A stretch of DNA of 64,000 nucleotides, taken from NCBI RefSeq assembly GCF_001427285.1, contig NZ_LMFV01000023.1, forward strand, positions 317,714-381,713, given 5' to 3'. Source of the DNA: Mesorhizobium sp. Root552 (GTDB lineage Bacteria; Pseudomonadota; Alphaproteobacteria; Rhizobiales; Rhizobiaceae). This document shows positions 43,660 through 51,441 of the stretch, in pieces (positions within the stretch are counted from its first letter, which is position 1; each line of letters begins with the position of its first letter). A program made the translations under genes and the position numbers. A model generated the notes under the pieces. That model saw only the letters and a list, made by a program, of their open reading frames with translations, was not told the origin of the DNA and ran no database searches.

Positions 43660-44148
43660 TTACTCTTTTTCCTGCGTGTGGGCTTCTAGGAACCACAACA
43701 GCTTGTCGAGCGAGCGCGAATAGGCGGTAAAGATGTCCGCGCTGTCGGCGTCGCCTGCTTCGTCGGTCTCGTCTATCGCCTTGCGGGCCGACCTGCCGGC
43801 ATCGGCATAGCGGTCGATCAGCGCCGCGAGATGGTCCTTGGTCTTGTGGATGTCCGTCGGATAGGGCCTCAGCGAGGTCCTCTTCGACACCTCCTGCGAC
43901 GTGCCGACGGCGGTTCCGCCAAGCTGCACCGCTCGTTCGGCGATGGTGTCGACATGGCCGTCAAGTTCCTTGCGGAAAGTGTCCAGCATTTCGTGAATGG
44001 CGATGAACTGCGGTCCCTTGACGTTCCAGTGGGCCTGCTTGGTGATCAGTGCCAGATCGATGACTTCGGCAAGCCGGCCGTTGAGGATTTCTATCGAGGT
44101 GTTGCGGGTGTTTGATTTCAGGTCGTTTTTCGTGGCGATGGTAGCCAT
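43660..44148 (-). CDS. dps: DNA-starvation/stationary-phase protection protein (Dps)
   Basis: 162-aa ferritin-like Dps. The ferroxidase-site residues lie in KQAHWNVKGPQFIAIHEMLDTF, where the first His and the later His/Asp pair are the inter-subunit iron ligands. It stores iron, quenches hydrogen peroxide and coats DNA. AGGAG precedes the ATG at 44148. An ECF/EcfG-like promoter candidate lies at 44240-44264. It is convergent with xdhC and not part of the purine pathway. Confidence 0.92.
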   Translation of the reverse strand: MATIATKNDLKSNTRNTSIEILNGRLAEVIDLALITKQAHWNVKGPQFIAIHEMLDTFRKELDGHVDTIAERAVQLGGTAVGTSQEVSKRTSLRPYPTDIHKTKDHLAALIDRYADAGRSARKAIDETDEAGDADSADIFTAYSRSLDKLLWFLEAHTQEKE

Positions 44149-44239
44149 CGTATTCTCCTGCCTGATTTATTGGTCATAAAAGCCTGTGTGCGCTGGGCGC
44201 AAAAGGATTGGAACGCGCGCGAAATGGCACGTTCCAAAC

Positions 44240-44264
44240 AACATATAGGGAGGAAATTTGTTCC
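44240..44264 (-). promoter_or_regulatory. EcfG (RpoE2)-like promoter candidate for dps
   Basis: On the minus strand GGAAC (44264-44260), 17 bases and GTT (44242-44240) match the GGAAC-N16/17-cGTT pattern of alphaproteobacterial general-stress sigma factors. A second overlapping GGAAC at 44235-44231 has CGTT 15 bases on and is part of an inverted repeat GGAACG/CGTTCC at 44210-44235. Stress control of dps is expected, but the match is imperfect. Confidence 0.4.
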
Positions 44265-44272
44265 CTGAATGC

Positions 44273-45193
44273 CTATGACTCGGCCAGAATGTCGCGGATC
44301 AGTCTCTGGCAGCGCTCAGCCATGAAATCGAGCAGCAGGCGCACCTTGGGGTCTTGCAGCTTCTTGTGCGGATAGACCGCCGCAAGCTGGACCGGGGTCG
44401 GTGGCGTCTTCTGCAAAATGACGCGCAGCCGCCCGTCGCGCAGATAGGGGGCGACCTCGAAGCGCGGCTTGTTGACGATGCCGCGTCCGGCCACGGCCCA
44501 ACCGGTGAGGACGTCGCCGTCGTCGCTGTCGAAGGGGCCGCGAAATTCGAATTTCTGCGGGCCGTTTTCTGTCTGCAGCATCCAGTAGAATTCGCGCGAG
44601 CTCGGATAGCGCAGCATCAGGCAGTCGTGCTTCCTGCCGATCAGTTCCTGAACATCCTGCGGTTCTCCCCGCGTTTCGAGGTACTGGGGCGATGCGACCA
44701 GAACGCGCTCGCAGTCCATGATGCCGCGCAGGCGAAGCGAGGAGTCTTCGATGACGCCCAGTCGGAACGCGACATCGATGCCTTCCTTCAGGATATCGAC
44801 ATTATGGTCCGAAAGCCGCAGCCGGACTTCGATATCGGGGTACTTGTCGTGAAAATCGGGGATGCCGGAGGCGATGAGGCGGCGGCCAAGGCCGAGCGGT
44901 GCGGTGACGCGAATGGTGCCGCGGGGCTGGCCGGACAGGGCGGAAACCGCAGCTTCCGCCTCGACGATTGCATCGAGCACCTGCTTGGCGCCGTTATAGA
45001 ACACCGTGCCGTGCTCGGTCGGCATGAGCTGCCGCGTGGTGCGGTTGAACAGCCGCACGCCGAGATGCTTTTCAAGTTCCTTGATACGATTGGACGCCAC
45101 CGCCGGCGAGATGCGCATATCGCGCCCCGCTGCCGAAAGGTTGCCAAGTTCCACCACACGGACGAATACGGCGATATTGTCGAGATAGGCCAT
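44273..45193 (-). CDS. LysR-family transcriptional regulator
   Basis: 306-aa LysR regulator. The winged helix-turn-helix is at about residues 3-62 (NLSAAGRDMRISPAVASNRIKELEKHLG), followed by the periplasmic-binding-like effector domain. It is divergent from the urate hydroxylase gene with a 144-bp gap, and LysR proteins commonly regulate their divergent neighbour, so urate or purine-responsive control of the puuD-guaD-glycerate-kinase operon is a reasonable inference. The effector is unknown. Confidence 0.85.
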   Translation of the reverse strand: MAYLDNIAVFVRVVELGNLSAAGRDMRISPAVASNRIKELEKHLGVRLFNRTTRQLMPTEHGTVFYNGAKQVLDAIVEAEAAVSALSGQPRGTIRVTAPLGLGRRLIASGIPDFHDKYPDIEVRLRLSDHNVDILKEGIDVAFRLGVIEDSSLRLRGIMDCERVLVASPQYLETRGEPQDVQELIGRKHDCLMLRYPSSREFYWMLQTENGPQKFEFRGPFDSDDGDVLTGWAVAGRGIVNKPRFEVAPYLRDGRLRVILQKTPPTPVQLAAVYPHKKLQDPKVRLLLDFMAERCQRLIRDILAES

Positions 45194-45253
45194 GCGCTGA
45201 TTTCGTGGCTCTCATCTGGCTGCGTAGAATGACCATAGTATTTTCCAATTTTT

Positions 45254-45262
45254 TTTGAAAGT
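45254..45262. promoter_or_regulatory. TTTGAAAGT motif in the LysR/urate-hydroxylase gap
   Basis: TTTGAAAGT within a T-rich tract between the LysR gene and puuD; the same nine bases occur at 38380-38388 between puuE and uraH. Both gaps drive purine genes in both directions, so a common regulator site is possible. Nine bases in AT-rich DNA is weak evidence. Confidence 0.25.
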
Positions 45263-45337
45263 CATCGTATTTCCCACCCCTTTTCGTTTGGAGCGCGATA
45301 CCGCTAATGTCCGAGGCTCGGCAGGAAGGGATGGAGC

Positions 45338-46555
45338 ATGCTGGACTTCGCGATATTCTGGGATTGGCTGGCGTTCGGCGTGCGCTGGCTGCATGTCATC
45401 ACCGCCATCGCCTGGATCGGCTCCTCCTTCTACTTCGTTGCGCTCGATCTGGGCCTGCGCCAGCGGCCCGGCCTTCCGGCGGGCGCTTACGGCGAGGAAT
45501 GGCAGGTTCACGGCGGCGGCTTCTACCACATCCAGAAATATCTCGTCGCACCGGCGGAGATGCCGGAACACCTGACCTGGTTCAAATGGGAATCCTACGC
45601 CACGTGGCTGTCGGGCTTCGCGCTTCTGTGCGTGGTCTATTACACCGGTGCAGATTTGTTCCTGATCGACCCCAACGTGCTCGACGTTTCCGTGCCGGTC
45701 GGCATTGGCATTTCACTTGCCACCATCGGTGTCGGCTGGCTCTTCTATGATCTCTTGTGCAGGCTTTTCCTCGGCAAGAGCGATACCGGCCTGATGCTGC
45801 TGCTCTATGGCGTGCTGGTGGTGATTGCCTGGGGCTTGACGCACCTGTTCACCGGCCGCGCAGCCTTCCTGCATCTTGGCGCCATCACCGCCACGATCAT
45901 GTCGGCCAACGTCTTCATGGTTATCATTCCGAACCAGAAGATCGTCGTTGCCGACCTCATCGCCGGCCGCCAGCCGGACCCGAAATACGGCAAGATCGCC
46001 AAGCAACGCTCGGTCCACAACAACTACCTAACGCTGCCGGTGTTGTTCCTGATGCTGTCGAACCACTATCCGCTGGCATTCGGTACGCAGTTCAACTGGG
46101 TTATTGCTTCGCTGGTGTTCATCATCGGCGTGCTGATCCGCCACTTCTTCAACAGCCAGCATGCCCGAAAGGGCAATCCGACCTGGACCTGGCTCGCCGC
46201 AGGCATCCTGTTCATCATCATCATCTGGCTCTCGACCGTGCCGAAGGTGCTGACCGGAGAGACCAAGGTGAGCGCGGCTGGCGAGCAATTCGTCGCTTCC
46301 GCCCATTTCCCGGCAGTACGCGACACCGTGCTTGGCCGCTGCGCCATGTGCCATGCTGCCGAACCCTCCTATGAGGGCATCTATCATGCGCCGAAGGGCG
46401 TGACGCTGGACACGGATGCCGGTATCGCCGCGAATGCCAAAGAGATCTACCTGCAGGCCGGGCGCAGCCATGCCATGCCGCCGGCCAACGTGACCCAGAT
46501 GACCGACAAGGAGCGCGCCATGCTGGTCGCCTGGTTCGAGGAAGCGAAGAAGTGA
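45338..46555 (+). CDS. puuD: Urate hydroxylase PuuD with cytochrome c domain
   Basis: 405-aa membrane-bound urate oxidase. An N-terminal eight-helix membrane domain (about residues 1-300, starting FWDWLAFGVRWLHVITAIAW) is followed by a cytochrome c domain whose haem site CAMCH is at residues 335-339, with MPPANVTQM giving the likely Met ligand. It converts urate to 5-hydroxyisourate and passes electrons to the respiratory chain instead of making hydrogen peroxide. This PuuD is unrelated to the amidotransferase also called PuuD. GGAAGG/GGAG precede the ATG. Confidence 0.9.
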   Translation: MLDFAIFWDWLAFGVRWLHVITAIAWIGSSFYFVALDLGLRQRPGLPAGAYGEEWQVHGGGFYHIQKYLVAPAEMPEHLTWFKWESYATWLSGFALLCVVYYTGADLFLIDPNVLDVSVPVGIGISLATIGVGWLFYDLLCRLFLGKSDTGLMLLLYGVLVVIAWGLTHLFTGRAAFLHLGAITATIMSANVFMVIIPNQKIVVADLIAGRQPDPKYGKIAKQRSVHNNYLTLPVLFLMLSNHYPLAFGTQFNWVIASLVFIIGVLIRHFFNSQHARKGNPTWTWLAAGILFIIIIWLSTVPKVLTGETKVSAAGEQFVASAHFPAVRDTVLGRCAMCHAAEPSYEGIYHAPKGVTLDTDAGIAANAKEIYLQAGRSHAMPPANVTQMTDKERAMLVAWFEEAKK

Positions 46556-47883
46556 TGGCGGCTGGCCAGATGACCACCACCCTGCTGCGTGGCCGCACGC
46601 TCTCCTTCCTGCGCTGGCCCGAGACAATCGACGACCATGCCGCCTATCGCTACGAGGAAGATGGCGGGCTGTTGTTGCGCGACGGCAAGATCGTCGCTGC
46701 CGGTGCCTATGCCGAAGTTGCAAAGCAGGCAGGCGAGGGCGTCAAGGTCATCGACCATCGGCCGCATCTCCTTCTGCCCGGCTTCATCGACGCCCACATG
46801 CATTTCCCGCAGATGCAGATCCTCGCCAGCTATGGCGCTGAACTTTTGGAGTGGTTGAACACCTATACGTTTCCGGAAGAAACCAAGTTCGAGAATGCGC
46901 AGCATGGACGCCGCATTGCGCGCCTGTTCCTCGACGAAGTGATCCGCCACGGCACCACGACGGTCGCGGCCTATTGCTCGGTGCATAAATCGTCGGCTGA
47001 CGCCTTTTTTGCCGAGTCGCACGGGCGCAATATGCTGAACATTGCCGGAAAGGTGATGATGGACCGCAATGCGCCGGACGGCGTGACCGACACGCCGCAA
47101 TCCAGCTACGACGACACCAAGGCGCTGGTCGGCGAATGGCACGGCAAGGGCCGCCAGCACTATGCCATCACGCCGCGCTTTGCCATCACGTCGACGCCCG
47201 AGCAGATGGGAATGGCCGGCGCTCTGGCGCGCGAATTTCCGGACCTGCATATCCAGACGCATCTGTCGGAAAACCACGCCGAGATCGCGTTTACCCAGGA
47301 ACTTTATCCGTGGTCGAAAGACTACACCGACGTTTACGAGCATTACGGCCTGATGGGGCCGAAAACCCTGCTTGGCCATTGCATCCATCTGTCGGAGCGC
47401 GAAGCGGATGCGCTATCGGCGACGGGCTCGATCGCCGTGTTTTGCCCGACTTCGAACCTGTTCCTCGGTTCGGGCCTGTTCCCATACCAGCGCCTGCGCT
47501 CACGCCGGAATCCGGTCCGCATCGCGGCGGCCACCGATGTCGGCGGCGGCACCAACTATTCTATGCTGCGCACCATGGACGAAGGCTACAAGGTCATCGC
47601 GCTGCAGGGCGAGAAGCTGACCCCGTTCCAGTCGTTCTGGCAACTCACGCGGGGCAATGCCGAGGCGCTTTCGATTGCCGACAAGGTGGGTACGCTCGAG
47701 GTTGGAACTGATGCCGACATCATCGTTCTCGACGCAGGCGCGACACCGGTTACGCGGCTGAGGATGGAAACAGTCAGGACGCTGGCCGAGGAGCTTTTCC
47801 TGCTGCAGACGGTTGGTGACGACCGCGCCGTACGCGAGGTCTACATCGCCGGAAATCCGGCCAAGAGCGAGCTTGCCGCCTGA
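46555..47883 (+). CDS. guaD: Guanine deaminase
   Basis: 442-aa amidohydrolase-superfamily enzyme that converts guanine to xanthine. The metal site LPGFIDAHMHFPQMQ is near residue 78, with the later ligands in HIQTHLSENHAE and LLGHCIHLSEREAD and the Asp in AATDVGGGTNYSML. Length is normal. The ATG at 46555 overlaps the puuD stop as TGATG; the GTG three bases earlier is also in frame. It feeds xanthine to XdhAB encoded to the left. Confidence 0.9.
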   Translation: MAAGQMTTTLLRGRTLSFLRWPETIDDHAAYRYEEDGGLLLRDGKIVAAGAYAEVAKQAGEGVKVIDHRPHLLLPGFIDAHMHFPQMQILASYGAELLEWLNTYTFPEETKFENAQHGRRIARLFLDEVIRHGTTTVAAYCSVHKSSADAFFAESHGRNMLNIAGKVMMDRNAPDGVTDTPQSSYDDTKALVGEWHGKGRQHYAITPRFAITSTPEQMGMAGALAREFPDLHIQTHLSENHAEIAFTQELYPWSKDYTDVYEHYGLMGPKTLLGHCIHLSEREADALSATGSIAVFCPTSNLFLGSGLFPYQRLRSRRNPVRIAAATDVGGGTNYSMLRTMDEGYKVIALQGEKLTPFQSFWQLTRGNAEALSIADKVGTLEVGTDADIIVLDAGATPVTRLRMETVRTLAEELFLLQTVGDDRAVREVYIAGNPAKSELAA

Positions 47884-47970
47884 GGCGAATTGCCCGCTTG
47901 GCCTAACTCCCGCTTGACCCAGGCACACTGATCGGCCAAAGCGTCTGGCGACTTTCCGGGAGGAGTGCCG

Positions 47971-48096
47971 ATGGCCGTCGCCGACGACATCGAGACCATC
48001 AAGCGCCAGGAGGCGAAGCTTGTCTTCGATGCCTTGTGCGAATATCTCGGCCACGACCGTGACAAGCTGACTTTGCCCGCCCAGAAATCCAACTAG
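47971..48096 (+). CDS. Small 41-aa protein before glycerate kinase
   Basis: A 41-codon frame beginning MAVADDIETIKRQEAKLVFD and ending in TAG. A strong GGGAGGAG ribosome site lies five bases before the ATG, and most codons end in G or C, as in neighbouring genes. The product is acidic-amphipathic, probably helical in its first half, with one Cys (residue 23). I do not recognise it. It lies between guaD (87 bp upstream) and the glycerate kinase (15 bp downstream), so it may be translationally coupled to the kinase, whose own ribosome site is weak. Confidence 0.6.
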   Translation: MAVADDIETIKRQEAKLVFDALCEYLGHDRDKLTLPAQKSN

Positions 48097-48111
48097 AAAA
48101 GCGACCCCTGC

Positions 48112-49368
48112 ATGGATTCCAAGCGCTTCCTGACATCCATCTTCGACGCTGCCGTTGCCGCCGCCGACCCGGAAAAGACCATTCGCAGCCACCTGCCGGC
48201 CAAGCCGAAAGGCAGGACGATCGTCATCGGCGCCGGCAAGGGAGCAGCGCAGATGGCTGCTGCCTTCGAGAATGTCTGGGACGGACCGGTGGATGGCCTG
48301 ATCGTTACGCGCTACGGCTACAGTGCGCCGACGAGGCATCTGGAGGTGGTCGAAGCCTCGCATCCGGTTCCGGACGCGGCGGGATTGGAAGCCGCAAAGC
48401 GGGTCATGGCGAAGGTTTCGGGCCTGACCGAAGACGATCTGGTGATAGCCTTGGTGTGTGGCGGTGGTTCGGCGCTGCTGGCTGCCCCCGCCACTGGTCT
48501 GACACTTGCCGACGAGATTGCCGTCAACGAGGCGCTGCTCGCCTCAGGCGCGCCGATCTCCGCCATGAACACCATCCGCAAGCACGTCTCGACCATCAAG
48601 GGCGGCAGGCTGGCCGCCGCCGCCTGGCCGGCGAAGGTTGTGTCGCTCGTGGTGTCGGACATTCCGGGCGATGATCCGGCACTCGTGGCTTCAGGTCCGA
48701 CCGTGCCGAGCACGGGAAGCCGCGCCGATGCGCTGAAAGCCATCGAAACCTACGCCATGAAGCTTCCGGCCGCCGTCATGGCGCACATCAATTCGCCGGC
48801 TGCCGATGCGCCGGACCCGAAGGACAAGCGCTTCGCCCGCAACGAGGTGCAGATTATCGCCTCCGCCGCCGTATCATTGGAGGCCGCCGCGGCCGAGGCC
48901 AAGCGGCAGGGCATCGAAGCGGTGATCCTGTCGGATTCGCTGGAGGGCGAGGCGCGCGAGGTCGGGTCGGTCCATGCGGCTATCGCCCGCGAGATCGCCA
49001 CCCGCAACCGGCCTTTCAAGAAGCCGGTGCTGCTCTTGTCCGGCGGCGAGACGACGGTGACCTTGCGCGCAAAGGGCAAGGGCGGACGCAACAGCGAGTT
49101 CCTGCTCGCTTTCGCCATCGGCATCGACGGCCATGACGGAATCGAGGCGCTGGCCGCCGATACCGACGGCATCGACGGCTCGGAGGACAATGCCGGCGCT
49201 TTCGCCAATGGCTCGACCGTGGCGCGTATGCGCGCAGCCGGTGTCGACGCCAAGGCGATGCTGGCCGGCAACAACGCCTGGACGGCGTTCAATTCGGTTG
49301 GCGATCTGTTCGTGCCCGGCCCGACCGGCACCAACGTCAATGATCTGCGGGCAATTCTCATTCGGTGA
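48112..49368 (+). CDS. Glycerate 2-kinase (MOFRL family)
   Basis: 418-aa class II glycerate kinase (GckA/TtuD type). The N-terminal domain has IVIGAGKGAAQMAAAFE and LVCGGGSALLAAP; the C-terminal MOFRL domain has LLSGGETTVTLRAKGKGGRNSEF and the ending GPTGTNVNDLRAILI. It phosphorylates glycerate to 2-phosphoglycerate. At the end of the purine operon it would take glyoxylate-derived glycerate into glycolysis. It has no clear ribosome site of its own. Confidence 0.88.
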   Translation: MDSKRFLTSIFDAAVAAADPEKTIRSHLPAKPKGRTIVIGAGKGAAQMAAAFENVWDGPVDGLIVTRYGYSAPTRHLEVVEASHPVPDAAGLEAAKRVMAKVSGLTEDDLVIALVCGGGSALLAAPATGLTLADEIAVNEALLASGAPISAMNTIRKHVSTIKGGRLAAAAWPAKVVSLVVSDIPGDDPALVASGPTVPSTGSRADALKAIETYAMKLPAAVMAHINSPAADAPDPKDKRFARNEVQIIASAAVSLEAAAAEAKRQGIEAVILSDSLEGEAREVGSVHAAIAREIATRNRPFKKPVLLLSGGETTVTLRAKGKGGRNSEFLLAFAIGIDGHDGIEALAADTDGIDGSEDNAGAFANGSTVARMRAAGVDAKAMLAGNNAWTAFNSVGDLFVPGPTGTNVNDLRAILIR

Positions 49369-49434
49369 TTGCAGAAAATTTTCACGAATCGTCGCGCGCA
49401 AGCTTAAAGATCCTCATGTAGAGGGTTGCCGTCA

Positions 49435-49956
49435 TTGCGTGTGAGGGCACGGCAACTGCAAGACGAGCGGCTGGAATTTCGCAATAATATGGCGGTCGCC
49501 GGCTGGGTCTTCATGGCCATCTGGACGGGGTTTCTGTGCCTGTTCACCTATATTTTCATGCGCGACGGCGGCTTTCGGCAATATGATCCGGCAGTCGAAT
49601 GGGCCATTCTCGGCCTGTTCTGGCTGTTTGGCCTTGGCGGTTGCAGCTACTTCTTCGGAACGCCGCGATTTCGCATGACCGTCGTCAACGGCCAGGTGAC
49701 GGTGAATGAAAGATGGCTGTTGCGCCGAAGCACCGAAACCTTCTCATTGAAGGTGATGGCTGATCCGGTCGTTATTCGGGACAAGGATTCCGAGGGCGAT
49801 CCCTATTTTCGCTGCCGTGCGATCACTCCGTCCGGGCGCCGGATCATCGTTAGCGAGAGCAACGACGAGGAAACGGTGCGCAATGCGTGCCAAAGGTTGA
49901 GCGACGCGATCGGCAGGCGACCCAGATCCGGCTCGGATCGAGATGAGGCAGGCTGA
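49435..49956 (+). CDS. Hypothetical membrane protein with soluble C-terminal domain
   Basis: About 173 aa, not recognised. Two hydrophobic segments at about residues 19-43 and 58-76 are followed by a soluble region of beta-strand character ending in a basic tail. It resembles small DUF-type proteins with a PH-like soluble domain, but I cannot name the family. The start is uncertain: TTG at 49435 lies nine bases after AGAGGG; TTG 49426 and GTG 49441 are also in frame. It stands alone, convergent with the udgX gene. Confidence 0.55.
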   Translation: MRVRARQLQDERLEFRNNMAVAGWVFMAIWTGFLCLFTYIFMRDGGFRQYDPAVEWAILGLFWLFGLGGCSYFFGTPRFRMTVVNGQVTVNERWLLRRSTETFSLKVMADPVVIRDKDSEGDPYFRCRAITPSGRRIIVSESNDEETVRNACQRLSDAIGRRPRSGSDRDEAG

Positions 49957-49971
49957 TGGCGGCCTCCAGCT

Positions 49972-51438
49972 TCAGGCCATCAGCTTCTTCACGGCCCGCA
50001 TGTCGTTAAGAAAGCGCCGGCGTTCCGCTTCCTTCTGTGCCTCGTCGGGAATGCGCAGAATGAAAGACGGATGAATGGTGAGGAATACCCGCAGCCCATC
50101 TATGCGTTCGACCACCTCGCCACGCATTTTCGTCACCGCAATGCTCTTGCCGAGCAGGGAGAGGGCAGCGGTCGCGCCGAGAGCCACGACCAGACGCGGG
50201 TTTACCAACGCCAATTCCTTGTCGAGCCACCAGCGGCAAGCCTGAACCTCGCCTGCGTTCGGCCTGGAATGGATGCGGCGCTTGCCGCGCGGCTCGAACT
50301 TGAAGTGCTTGACCGCGTTGGTGACGTAGGTTTTCTGCCGGTCGATGCCGGCATCAGTCAGAATTGCGTCGAACACCTTGCCTGCCGGTCCGACGAACGC
50401 CTTGCCAGCAATGTCTTCCTGATCGCCCGGCTGCTCGCCGACAAACATGAGTTCCGCATCGGGCGGACCGTTTCCGAACACCGTTTGGGTGGCATCGCGC
50501 CACAACGGGCAGCGCCGGCAGCTTATGGCGGCGTTCCGCATGGCATCCAGCGAGGTATAATTTCCGTCCTCATTATCGGCATGTGCATCCGTTGCCGGCC
50601 AATGCAGGGCTTGCACCTTGGCGTGATGGGCCGCGGGTTGTGTCGGCGTCCGCGCAATCATCTCTTTCGCGGCCTCGTCCGCTCCTGCGATCAGGTCAGG
50701 AATGAGCGCGGCCTCCGGCAAGTTCCGCCAGTATTTCTTGGGCATCTCCTTTTGCATCGCCTGCACCTTCAGCCGCGCGGGGTTGAAAATGTTCCGGAAA
50801 TAGGTTTGCCATAGATCTTCGGCGGCATCCTCGGCAGGAGTGTCCGTTTTCGACGCGCCCGGTCCGATGGACAGGGTTTCGCCGTTCCAGCTTGCCGAGG
50901 CACAGGGCGTCAAGATGGTCCAGCACATGCCGGTGAAGCGACGCACGAAAAATGGCGCGTTGCGCTCAACGATGAAGTGCGACGGCTCAAACCAGGCAAC
51001 GAAATGCTCGCCGTTGCTTGTTTCGATCCGGCGAAAGCGCACAAATGCGCGCATCTTGTGCATGTCGCGCCCGACTGCCTTTTCCATCGCCTCGAAGCGA
51101 CGAACATCCGGGTCGGAGGCGATCTCAAGAAGCTTGGGTTCACGCCTCAAGCGCCAGAGCAGGCGGTAAAGCAGGGCGAAACGTTCGGAGTCGCGGTGGC
51201 AGATGACGGATTCGGCGCGCGTAACGAAGCTGCGCGGTACGTTGAGGCTTGTAGTGTCAGGCGCTTCCGGAAGAGTTTTGTCCTCATCGGCGGCATTGGT
51301 ATCGATTACCCACGTCACGGCTTGCGGACTGATATCGTTCAAGGCCAGCTTTCGCGCTGCATTCCGCCAGCCGGCGAAATCGGTTTCGCCGGCAAGCGCG
51401 ACGCTGAACGGGGAAAGGGCGAATTGCATCGTCTGCAT
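49972..51438 (-). CDS. udgX: DUF4130-UdgX fusion, covalent-type uracil-DNA glycosylase
   Basis: 488 aa in two parts. The N-terminal half (about 1-260) is the radical-SAM-associated DUF4130 domain (TIGR03915 type) of unknown function. The C-terminal half is a UdgX-type uracil-DNA glycosylase: FeS Cys pair in SCRRCPLWRDA, uracil-site motif VGEQPGDQED, and the R-loop GKRRIHSRPN with His390. KRRIH is the UdgX hallmark whose His forms a covalent bond to the uracil-derived abasic site in the mycobacterial enzyme. The distal motif is HPSFILRI. It starts three bases after the radical SAM gene stop, so the two form an operon controlled by the SOS box at 52680. An alternative start is ATG 51429. Confidence 0.88.
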   Translation of the reverse strand: MQTMQFALSPFSVALAGETDFAGWRNAARKLALNDISPQAVTWVIDTNAADEDKTLPEAPDTTSLNVPRSFVTRAESVICHRDSERFALLYRLLWRLRREPKLLEIASDPDVRRFEAMEKAVGRDMHKMRAFVRFRRIETSNGEHFVAWFEPSHFIVERNAPFFVRRFTGMCWTILTPCASASWNGETLSIGPGASKTDTPAEDAAEDLWQTYFRNIFNPARLKVQAMQKEMPKKYWRNLPEAALIPDLIAGADEAAKEMIARTPTQPAAHHAKVQALHWPATDAHADNEDGNYTSLDAMRNAAISCRRCPLWRDATQTVFGNGPPDAELMFVGEQPGDQEDIAGKAFVGPAGKVFDAILTDAGIDRQKTYVTNAVKHFKFEPRGKRRIHSRPNAGEVQACRWWLDKELALVNPRLVVALGATAALSLLGKSIAVTKMRGEVVERIDGLRVFLTIHPSFILRIPDEAQKEAERRRFLNDMRAVKKLMA

Positions 51439-51441
51439 GGG

